Shown here: positions 42,307 through 49,396 of the stretch, piece by piece
How the letters are laid out: every line of letters begins with the position of its first letter
Position numbering within the stretch: the first letter of the stretch is position 1
Source of the DNA: Clostridia bacterium
GTDB taxonomy: Bacteria; Bacillota; Clostridia; Christensenellales; Aristaeellaceae
Length of the DNA stretch: 53,872 nucleotides
Direction of reading: 5' to 3'
NCBI GenBank assembly: GCA_030536295.1
Contig: JAUNQH010000008.1
Coordinates: 1 to 53,872, forward strand
The notes under the pieces: model-generated
The model's input: only the letters and a program-made list of their open reading frames with translations
What the model was told of the DNA's origin: nothing
Databases searched by the model: none
Program-made: the position numbers and the translations under genes

Positions 42307-43937
42307 GCCTGTTCACCGCCTTTCTTCGAAGCGTGCGCGTCTGCCCGCCACAGTTCATTTTCCTGGGTGATCGTCATGCCGCTCATGGCCAGACCGTAGG
42401 CGGCGTCAGAGCTGTCCGGACGCAGGACGCAGTTGATCCTGCCTTCCGCGACAACGGCGATCCGGTCGCAGATGGAGCGGAGCTCCTGCAGTTCGGAGGA
42501 GACGACCACAACGGTCAGCCCCTGTTCGCGGTTCAGCCGGGCCAGTGTTTCAAGCACCAGCTGCTTCGCGCCGATGTCGATACCGCGGGTCGGTTCGGAA
42601 ACGAAGAGGAACTTCGGCTTCAGTGCCAGCGCGCGCGCCACGCAGACTTTCTGCTGGTTGCCGCCGGACAGTGTGCCGGCGGTCTGGGTAGGACCGAAGC
42701 AGCGGATGTCCAGCTCTTTGATCATCTCTTCCGCGTATGCGCGGATGGCTTTCGCGTTCTTCAGGTTAAAGGGCTTTGTCAGGAATTCGCCGTGGACCTG
42801 CATCGCCGTGAAAGCGATATTATCTTCGATGCTCTGGTCCAGCAGGAGCCCTACGCCGCGGCGGTCCTCGCTCACCATGGCGAGACCGCGCTTCAGCGCG
42901 GTTTTCGAGTCATTGAGCGGCAGCGGCTCACCGTGGAATTCCACCGTGCCGGAGGCGGGATAAAGCCCCATTACGCCGTTCGGCAGACCGATCTTGCCCT
43001 GACCGGCCAGACCGGCGATGCCGATGATCTCGCCTTCATAGATGTCCAGATCGATGCCTTTTACGGTCTCGCCGGGCATTTCAACTTCCAGATCGCGCAC
43101 CTTCATGGCAATGTCGCTGTACACGGGATCGTGTTTTCCTTCGATCCTGACCAGGCTTTCATCACCGCGCCCGATCATCTTTTCGGCCAGCCGGTCCACG
43201 GTCACATCCGACGTGCTGCAGGCTGCGACCATCTGACCGTCACGCAGGATGGTAATATGATCGGCAGCCATCATCACCTCATCCAGACGGTGGGTGATAA
43301 AGATGATGGCAATGCCGCGACTTGCGATATCCTTCATTACGGAGATCAGCTGCTTTGCTTCGCTTTCCGTCAGCACGGCGGTCGGTTCATCAAATACCAG
43401 CAGCTTCACGCCTTTTTTATCGATCTCACGCGCGATCTCCACAAACTGCATATAGCCGACAGGCAGCGTGCCGACAAGCGTATCCTCGCCGATGTTGATG
43501 CCTACGCTGTCCAGTGCCTGACGCGCGTCGGTGCTCATGGCGAGTTTGTCCATGATCTCAAGGTCTTTGCTGAAGACCTTGCTGAAAAGCCAGCCTTTGG
43601 AAAGCTCGCGGTTCAGCTTGATATTTTCGGTCACGTTAAAGCCGGGGATCAGCATGAATTCCTGATGGACCATGCCGATGCCGTGATTCATCGCGTCCAT
43701 GGGGGACATGATCTTTACGGGTTCGCCATCCACAAGCACCTGACCTGAGAATCCGCCTGTGGCGTGGATGACGGGCATGCCGAACAGCACGTTCATCAGC
43801 GTGCTTTTGCCGGCGCCGTTTTCACCAAGAAGCGCGTGGATCTCACCCGGACGGATCTGAAGGGTGACGTCCTTCAGCACCGGGTTTCCCGAGTACTCCT
43901 TGCTGATGTTTTTCATTTCAAGCACAAAATCTGACAA
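42303..43937 (-). CDS. ABC importer ATPase with two ATP-binding domains
   Basis: 544 residues from a TTG at 43937, 8 bases after GGGAGG; the frame opens at 44003 but the region before the TTG holds a terminator and no start signal. Domain 1: Walker A GENGAGKST, Walker B LLVFDEPTAVLTE. Domain 2: degenerate Walker A (GLAGQGKIG), signature LSGGNQQKV, and Walker B FVSEPTRGID with Ser where Asp is usual. This is the sugar/nucleoside (RbsA/BMP) pattern. It powers the two permeases downstream; the permease 1 start overlaps its stop. Confidence 0.92.
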   Translation of the reverse strand: MSDFVLEMKNISKEYSGNPVLKDVTLQIRPGEIHALLGENGAGKSTLMNVLFGMPVIHATGGFSGQVLVDGEPVKIMSPMDAMNHGIGMVHQEFMLIPGFNVTENIKLNRELSKGWLFSKVFSKDLEIMDKLAMSTDARQALDSVGINIGEDTLVGTLPVGYMQFVEIAREIDKKGVKLLVFDEPTAVLTESEAKQLISVMKDIASRGIAIIFITHRLDEVMMAADHITILRDGQMVAACSTSDVTVDRLAEKMIGRGDESLVRIEGKHDPVYSDIAMKVRDLEVEMPGETVKGIDLDIYEGEIIGIAGLAGQGKIGLPNGVMGLYPASGTVEFHGEPLPLNDSKTALKRGLAMVSEDRRGVGLLLDQSIEDNIAFTAMQVHGEFLTKPFNLKNAKAIRAYAEEMIKELDIRCFGPTQTAGTLSGGNQQKVCVARALALKPKFLFVSEPTRGIDIGAKQLVLETLARLNREQGLTVVVVSSELQELRSICDRIAVVAEGRINCVLRPDSSDAAYGLAMSGMTITQENELWRADAHASKKGGEQA

Positions 43938-43971
43938 GGAAAAAACCTCCCGCAATCGGAGTTTGAAAAAA

Positions 43972-44013
43972 TGAGAAAACCCGGACCCGCTGCCGGAAGG
44001 CACCGGGCCCGGG
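43972..44013 (-). terminator. Terminator or attenuator between binding protein and ATPase
   Basis: Minus strand: stem CCCGGGCCCG / CGGGTCCGGG (44004-44013 with 43980-43989), then TTTTCTC. It lies inside the operon and would leave more transcript for the binding protein than for the rest. Confidence 0.75.
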
Positions 44014-44035
44014 AAATCAGGAACTTATACCGGAA

Positions 44036-45172
44036 TTACTTGGTAACGAAATCCGCGAAATCGATGGGGGTCAGCGCCATCAGGTAGTAGTTCTCAACCT
44101 TGTCGCCGTTGGCATCGACGTATTTGTCAAGCTTGACTTCAACGCCGGCGCTCTCGGAGATGGCCTTTTCCATGGCGGCTTCGTCGATATTGCCTTCGAT
44201 CTTGCCTTCGGCGTAATCGCACGCATAGGCGAACATGCCCTTGATCATGCTCATGTTGACGGGCAGGCTCCAGGTGGAGAAGCGGCCCACGGCATCCTTG
44301 GTGGCCAGATAGTTGGCCAGCTCGGTCAGAGCTTCCTCGATGCTTCCGCCGGCTTTGCTCTCAAGACCGAAAGCTTCCTGGAATCCATGATAGGGAGAGG
44401 GGCAGCAGGGCAGCGCGTAGTAGGCGTTGGGCTGCTCCACGATCGCCTGCTGGAGAGCGACCTGCAGACCGCAGTTGGTGCAGTAGAAGCAGACTTTCTT
44501 GCCGGCGTACTCTTCCATGACCTTCGGGATGTCTTCCAGAACCGCAGCCTGCGCGCCGCTCATGCCGGCGTCACCGGTGGGATCGGGACAGTCGCGTTCC
44601 ACGAACTCGATGCCGTAAGCTTCGGCAGTCATCTTCATGGCGTCACGCTTGCCGACGATGGTCTCGTAGCTCAGGTGACGGGCGAAGGAATAATGGACCA
44701 GAACGTCGCAGCCCCACTCGGCAGCCTTGTCGGCAACCTGGTAGCCGCAGCCGATCTCGTCATTGGCCAGAACGATGTCCGCAGCGGCGGAGATATCGCC
44801 GGGATCCTCGGCGGGAACGCCGGTCACCAGCAGGATATCATCGCGGCCCAGGTCATTCTTGATCTGGTTGAAAGCGGAGGTAGCGCCCTGAACGCCCTGA
44901 ACGAAGATGATGGCCTTCACTTCGGGGTCATTGGCGAAAGCAAGCAGCTTGGAAATGGTGGTTTCAACTTCGGAAGAGAAGTTGTCCGGATAGGTGTCAT
45001 GGATCACGATGTCGGGATACAGTTCCTTCAGGTTCTCAGCGGCGGCGTATTCTTCGTCGCCCTGGCTGGTGGTGCCGGTCAGGATCGCGATTTTGTATCC
45101 ATCGGCGGCAGCGAAGCTGACCACGGACAGGACAAGCGCCAGAGCCAGCATGATACTGAGCAGTTTCTTCAT
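44036..45172 (-). CDS. DUF3798-family ABC importer binding protein
   Basis: 378 residues. Signal peptide 1-23 with AxA-type cleavage (AAADG); no lipobox Cys, unusual for a Gram-positive binding protein. The rest has a type-I periplasmic-binding fold (YKIAILTGTTSQGDEEYAAA, IIFVQGVQGATSAFNQI). Unusual Cys motifs CFYCTNCG and LPCCPSPYHG lie in the second half. DUF3798 proteins stand beside importers of this kind; the ligand is not known to me. Strong promoter and an internal terminator suggest high expression. AAGGAGG precedes the ATG. Confidence 0.85.
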   Translation of the reverse strand: MKKLLSIMLALALVLSVVSFAAADGYKIAILTGTTSQGDEEYAAAENLKELYPDIVIHDTYPDNFSSEVETTISKLLAFANDPEVKAIIFVQGVQGATSAFNQIKNDLGRDDILLVTGVPAEDPGDISAAADIVLANDEIGCGYQVADKAAEWGCDVLVHYSFARHLSYETIVGKRDAMKMTAEAYGIEFVERDCPDPTGDAGMSGAQAAVLEDIPKVMEEYAGKKVCFYCTNCGLQVALQQAIVEQPNAYYALPCCPSPYHGFQEAFGLESKAGGSIEEALTELANYLATKDAVGRFSTWSLPVNMSMIKGMFAYACDYAEGKIEGNIDEAAMEKAISESAGVEVKLDKYVDANGDKVENYYLMALTPIDFADFVTK

Positions 45173-45220
45173 GGTGAGTCCTCCTTATGTTATCTTGTCT
45201 CGTTCATCGAGAGTATGTTT

Positions 45221-45249
45221 ATGTTACCAAAACTATGGAATGTTGTCAA
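45221..45249 (-). promoter_or_regulatory. Promoter for the DUF3798 importer
   Basis: Minus strand: TTGACA (45244-45249), 17 bp, TAACAT (45221-45226). A perfect palindrome CGAACGTTCG (45258-45267) lies just upstream of the -35, a good place for a regulator. Confidence 0.8.
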
Positions 45250-45344
45250 AACAAAACCGAACGTTCGTAAAACAAAAACAAGGGAAAAACATTCGGAGAT
45301 CACGCTTCCGGCGGACCGGAGCCGGATGACGGTACTTTAAGATG

Positions 45345-47279
45345 TCAAAAATCGAAGATACCGCCTTCCAGGGCGCTGCGGGCGGCAAGAATGTATTTTG
45401 CCGTATCCAGCGGATCCGTTCCCCTGCGCGGGGTGGTTTTATCCGTGTCGGGAGGGGCTTCCCGGTAACCGGTGAGACGGGTGTTCATGATGCCGCGGCC
45501 GCCGGTCGCGGCGGCGAGCTGTGACGCATAATCAAGGCTTGAAGCGGCCGGAACGTCCGCAATAAGGCGGATGTTTTCACCGTCGGTTTCCGTGGATGTG
45601 ATCTCACCGCGCATGCGGTTGATATCATTCATGACGCGGCCAAGGCATTCGGCCGGTATGATCAGCCGTGTTTCCAGCACGGGCTCCAGCAGGACCGTGC
45701 CGCCGCGGCGGAGTCCGTCCTGGATCGCCATGGGCGTCGCCACGATGAAATCAAGCGGATGCGTATGGATCAGATGGTGGCTGCCGCCGGTCAAGGTGAT
45801 CTTCAGATCCGTCACCGGCCATCCTTTCCGGCCCTGGCTGAGTGCGAGCGGGAGCGCCTGACGCACCTGATGCTGATATCTGGTTTCGATCTCCCTGTGC
45901 GGCACGACCGATGAAAATGAGATCCCGCTTCCGCGCGGGGCGGGCTCCATCCTGAATTCCAGGATCGCCCAGCACGGTTTCGGCATCGTATACGCGGCAA
46001 AGCCGACGGCTTCGCGCGCAATGGTCTCGCGGTATATCACGGCCGGCTCCCCGAAGCGCGCGTTCAGGCCGAAACGGGTCTTCAGCAATTCGCCCAGGAT
46101 CTCCAGCTGGATCCTGCCCATCACGTGCAGCCGGATCTCCTTCAGGGGACGGATATATTCCACGTTCAGAAGCGAGTCTTCCAGTGTAAGTTCCTCGCAG
46201 GCGGCGCGCAGCTTCTCCGTATCCTCATCCTTTTCCGGCAGAACGCGGACCGTGATCAGAGGCGTGCGGTAATGTCCGGGCTCCACATGGCGCGGAAGCG
46301 CTTCGGCGCTTCCGAAAACATGACCGATCCGGAGATCGCCGAGCCCGTAAACGACGCCTGTTTCACCGGCATTCAGGACCCCGGTGTCCTCACCCGAGGC
46401 GTTTCTGATCTGCGTGATCTTCCGCTGCACAAAACGCTGTTCCCCGGTGACAGGGTCTGTTCCGGCCGCGGTATCCAGGGTCTGTCTGTTTTCCAGCTTC
46501 CCGCCGAAAAGGCGGACCCACAGCCCGCGCCCCATCGTCCGGTCGGCGGCAGCGGCAAAGACCACGCCGCTCAGCCCGGCATCGGCAGGCGCAGGCGGCG
46601 GAAGCAGCTCCGTGACCGCGTCCAGCAGTTCATCAATATGTTCGTTTTTCAGCGCGGATCCGTACAGAACGGGATGGATCTTCCCTTCACGCGAAAGGAC
46701 GCGCAGAAGGCCTGCGATCTCTTCGGGATCGATCGCCTCATCATTCAGGTACCGTTCCGTCAGCGCTTCATCCGTACCGCAGATAAACTCCTTTGCTTCA
46801 TCCCAGCGCTGAAGCAGAAAAGCGGCTTTCGTCAGCCTTTTCCGTATTTGCGCGAGCGTCTTGTCCACATCAGCGCCGGGCCGGTCTGTTTTGTTCAGGA
46901 AAAACAGGAACGGCAGCCCCTGTTCGGTAAGCGCGTGAAAAAGGATCTCCGTCTGTGGCTGGATCCCTTCCGCTGCGTCCAGAAGCAGGACAGCGCCGTC
47001 CAGTGCCCAGAAAGACCGTTCCACTTCAGCGGAGAAATCGATATGGCCGGGGGTGTCGATCAGGTTGACGCGTGTGCCTTTCCAGTCCAGGCTGACGACC
47101 GATGCTCTGACGGAGATGCCCCTGCGCTTTTCCACGTCCATTGAGTCCGTAAAAGCCGTGCCGCGATCCACTGAACCGACGGTCCTCAACCGTCCCGCAT
47201 GGAACAGAAGCTGTTCGGACAGCGTGGTTTTCCCCGCGTCCACATGGGCAAAGATGCCGATATTTCTGATCTCCGGCAT
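45345..47279 (-). CDS. Tet(M)/EF-G-like ribosome-protection family GTPase
   Basis: 644 residues, the length of Tet(M)/Tet(W) (about 640). G1 HVDAGKTT (residues 9-16), G2/G3 RRGISVRAS and DTPGHIDF, G4 NKTD. Domains II-V follow in order and GRIQLEILGELLK... is family-like. Domain IV is where Tet proteins displace tetracycline through a tip loop with YSPVSTPADF; here that place reads GGSHHLIHTHPLDF. Resistance is therefore not assured; it may be a diverged ribosome-rescue or unrelated translation factor. The start at 47279 has GGGAGGAAG upstream. An extended -10 (TGG-TATACT, 47316-47324) precedes it. Confidence 0.85.
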   Translation of the reverse strand: MPEIRNIGIFAHVDAGKTTLSEQLLFHAGRLRTVGSVDRGTAFTDSMDVEKRRGISVRASVVSLDWKGTRVNLIDTPGHIDFSAEVERSFWALDGAVLLLDAAEGIQPQTEILFHALTEQGLPFLFFLNKTDRPGADVDKTLAQIRKRLTKAAFLLQRWDEAKEFICGTDEALTERYLNDEAIDPEEIAGLLRVLSREGKIHPVLYGSALKNEHIDELLDAVTELLPPPAPADAGLSGVVFAAAADRTMGRGLWVRLFGGKLENRQTLDTAAGTDPVTGEQRFVQRKITQIRNASGEDTGVLNAGETGVVYGLGDLRIGHVFGSAEALPRHVEPGHYRTPLITVRVLPEKDEDTEKLRAACEELTLEDSLLNVEYIRPLKEIRLHVMGRIQLEILGELLKTRFGLNARFGEPAVIYRETIAREAVGFAAYTMPKPCWAILEFRMEPAPRGSGISFSSVVPHREIETRYQHQVRQALPLALSQGRKGWPVTDLKITLTGGSHHLIHTHPLDFIVATPMAIQDGLRRGGTVLLEPVLETRLIIPAECLGRVMNDINRMRGEITSTETDGENIRLIADVPAASSLDYASQLAAATGGRGIMNTRLTGYREAPPDTDKTTPRRGTDPLDTAKYILAARSALEGGIFDF

Positions 47280-47315
47280 GCTGTTCTTCTTCCTCCCGGT
47301 TTTCCTTATATTGAC

Positions 47316-47324
47316 AGTATACCA
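47316..47324 (-). promoter_or_regulatory. Extended -10 promoter for the Tet(M)-like gene
   Basis: Minus strand TGG-TATACT, 36 bases before the start, with TTCCGG 17 bp upstream as a weak -35. The third TGGTATACT in the window. Confidence 0.6.
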
Positions 47325-47382
47325 CATTCCGCGGTCTTCCGGAAGCGGTGCGTCTCTATTCGGCCGGAAAGTGCGGCCCGGC

Positions 47383-47411
47383 TTGAAACGATGTGTTTTC
47401 TGTGATAATAT
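47383..47411 (+). promoter_or_regulatory. Promoter for the polysaccharide-deacetylase-like gene
   Basis: TTGAAA (47383-47388), 17 bp, TAATAT (47406-47411), with TGA before the -10. It diverges from the Tet(M)-like promoter. Confidence 0.8.
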
Positions 47412-47512
47412 TGTGAATCACTTAACACGCCGCACAGCGTCGGCCGGAACAGGAGAAGGGGACGTCCGCGCCGCTGATGACGGACAGTGAACGGAAAGGA
47501 AGTTGAACCGGT

Positions 47513-48202
47513 GTGAACAGCGGAATTCTGACGATCGATGATATTTCATCCAAAAACACGCCAGCGATCGTTGATTATCTGAAGGAGAACGGGATCCGGG
47601 CAGTGATGTTCGCCGAAGGCGGCAGGGTGGAACGCTTTTGGGATGAAGCGGTCTACGCGCTGCGGAACGGTATGATCGTGGGAAACCACAGTTATTCGCA
47701 TCCGGCGTTTTCCTCGCTCTCCGCCGAAGACGGCATAAGGGAGATCGAAAAGAACGAAGCCGTTCTCGACCGGCTGTATGAAGCTGCCGGTGTGGAGCGG
47801 AAGTATCGTCCGTTCCGCTTTCCCTACGGTGATAAAGGCGGCGCGAATAAGGAGATCCTGCAGCGATATCTGAGGGAGCATGACTTTTTCAAACTGCCGG
47901 ATGACAGGATCCCGTATCCTTTCTGGAAGGAAAGCGGGCTTGACCGGGATATCGACACGCTGTGGACATACGATTTTGAAGAATACAGGATCCGTCCGGG
48001 TTCCGGATTCACCATTGACGATGTGTTTGCGAAGATGCGCGATCCGGCGCCCCGTTTCGGCGCGTCCCTTTTCGGGGATGATCAATTCCATTTCCTGCTG
48101 ATGCACGCGCATGATGAAACAGAGGAACTGGTGCCTGAATACTGGAAGAAGATGATCGGATATCTGCTGGATAACGGTTTTGTATTCGCACAGCCCGTTT
48201 AA
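47513..48202 (+). CDS. Polysaccharide deacetylase-like (NodB-fold) protein
   Basis: 229 residues from a GTG (AAAGGAAG 11 bases upstream). NodB motifs: TIDD (D8, D9) for metal and base, NHSYSHP for the two His ligands, and RFPYGD for the groove. No signal peptide, so it appears cytoplasmic, which is unusual for enzymes that deacetylate wall or capsule glycans; a small-molecule or intracellular substrate is possible. Downstream hairpin at 48255-48276 (7-bp GC stem, no T tail). Confidence 0.85.
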   Translation: MNSGILTIDDISSKNTPAIVDYLKENGIRAVMFAEGGRVERFWDEAVYALRNGMIVGNHSYSHPAFSSLSAEDGIREIEKNEAVLDRLYEAAGVERKYRPFRFPYGDKGGANKEILQRYLREHDFFKLPDDRIPYPFWKESGLDRDIDTLWTYDFEEYRIRPGSGFTIDDVFAKMRDPAPRFGASLFGDDQFHFLLMHAHDETEELVPEYWKKMIGYLLDNGFVFAQPV

Positions 48203-48288
48203 ACGGTCTGCCATGCGGAAAAGTATATGCGCTGTGCGGGTATGACGGCGGACAGCGGCGCCTTTTTCCGCGCCGCGGCGGGTCATGG

Positions 48289-48317
48289 TTGAACAGAAGT
48301 GTTTTCAGACATATAGG
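48289..48317 (+). promoter_or_regulatory. Putative promoter for the secreted protein at 48355
   Basis: TTGAAC (48289-48294), 17 bp, TATAGG (48312-48317), 38 bases before the start. Confidence 0.5.
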
Positions 48318-48354
48318 ATAACAGATCAAAAATGAACGATCGGGGAGGCTCATG

Positions 48355-49215
48355 ATGAAAAACAGGATAAAGAGATCCATTTTTCTGGTGATCGCGGTTC
48401 TGGCGGTGCTGGGTGCCGCAGCGGCGGCAGAAGCGCCGATGACGGCCGGTATGCCCAATCCGTGGATCGAAGCGGAATCCATTGAAGCGCTGAATGAAGC
48501 TGCGGGCGTCAATCTTCATCTGCCGGGCGTGATGGGTATCACGGATGTCGCGTACCGCCTGATGGACACGGAAGAGCTGACGATCGCGGAGCTTGATTTC
48601 CGCGTGAACGGCATGGCGTATATGCTGCGCGCGTCCGGTGAGATGGCAGCCGATATTTCCGGTGTTTATACGGATGACGGCAATACCGCGTTCTGCGGCT
48701 GCGAATATGAAGGGCTTTCGGTGAAGCTGCTTGATGACTGCAAGCTTGCGCGGTGGGTCTATACGGACGGGCAGTACGTGCTTATGGTCAATGATGAAGG
48801 GACGATGGACGCGGAGACCTTTGAAGCGATCGTTTCGGAAATGATGGACATCACAAGTTCTTTCAGACCCGCGGCGATCGCGGAGGGCGTTTATTACGAT
48901 CCGGTCAGCGGGCGCGCATATGCGGAAGTCACCGCTGCCGGGGACAATGTTTACGCCATCCGGATCCACTGGGCCGATTCCGCGGTGGAAGACAATGTAT
49001 GGACAATGACCGCTTCGGTCGGCGAGGACGGTCTGCTGAGCTATTATGACTGTGTGCTGAAGCATGTTGTGACCGCGGAAGACGGGACTGATGCGGAAAG
49101 CGAAGCCGACGCGGCTGCCGAAGGCTGGTTTGAGATCGCTGACGGAAAACTGCTGTGGACCGGCGCGGATGATGAATCCTGCCGTGCATGTGTATTCGAA
49201 CTGTATACCGAGTAA
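48355..49215 (+). CDS. Secreted protein sharing a C-terminal domain with the cystatin-like protein
   Basis: 286 residues. Signal peptide about 1-26. GGGGAGG suits the second of two adjacent ATGs (48355) better than 48352. Residues about 36-155 (ESIEALNEAAGVNLHLP, ELDFRVNGMAYMLRASG, DISGVYTDDG) look like the DUF4367-type secreted domain. Residues about 200-284 align with 161-245 of the protein at 13041: W-A-[DN]-S, a Trp ten residues on, then G-W/G-E, DG-LW and a late Cys-Val-Phe. The function of either domain is unknown. Terminator downstream. Confidence 0.78.
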   Translation: MKNRIKRSIFLVIAVLAVLGAAAAAEAPMTAGMPNPWIEAESIEALNEAAGVNLHLPGVMGITDVAYRLMDTEELTIAELDFRVNGMAYMLRASGEMAADISGVYTDDGNTAFCGCEYEGLSVKLLDDCKLARWVYTDGQYVLMVNDEGTMDAETFEAIVSEMMDITSSFRPAAIAEGVYYDPVSGRAYAEVTAAGDNVYAIRIHWADSAVEDNVWTMTASVGEDGLLSYYDCVLKHVVTAEDGTDAESEADAAAEGWFEIADGKLLWTGADDESCRACVFELYTE

Positions 49216-49227
49216 GCATCAGAACGG

Positions 49228-49261
49228 AAAACCGCGGGGACTGCCCCCTCCGCGGTTTTTT
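49228..49261 (+). terminator. Intrinsic terminator
   Basis: A 10-bp perfect stem (49228-49237 with 49250-49259) followed by T. Confidence 0.85.
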
Positions 49262-49339
49262 GTATCCGCCGGCGGACCGGACGCGGCGCCGCAATATGGA
49301 CGCCGTACGCCGGAATGACAGGAAAACCAGAAATGAAAG

Positions 49340-49369
49340 CGCCTCCTTCGTGTCTGAAGGAGGCGTTTT
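49340..49369. terminator. Bidirectional terminator after the peptide-binding protein
   Basis: A perfect 10-bp stem (49340-49349 with 49356-49365), 6-base loop, TTTT on the plus strand and a T-rich minus-strand exit. Confidence 0.8.
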
Positions 49370-49396
49370 CCGGTCCGGCGGAACCGGACACGCGGA

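Noticed and set aside
39132-43748. Long plus-strand frames opposite the importer permeases and ATPase
   Set aside because: Antisense to membrane helices and Walker motifs; composition typical of shadow frames.
45345-47279. Acquired tetracycline-resistance gene
   Set aside because: No flanking mobile element, base composition like its neighbours, and a changed domain IV tip. Kept only as a family call.
48255-48276. Terminator after the deacetylase-like gene
   Set aside because: A 7-bp GC hairpin is present but there is no T-run after it; the T's are in the loop.
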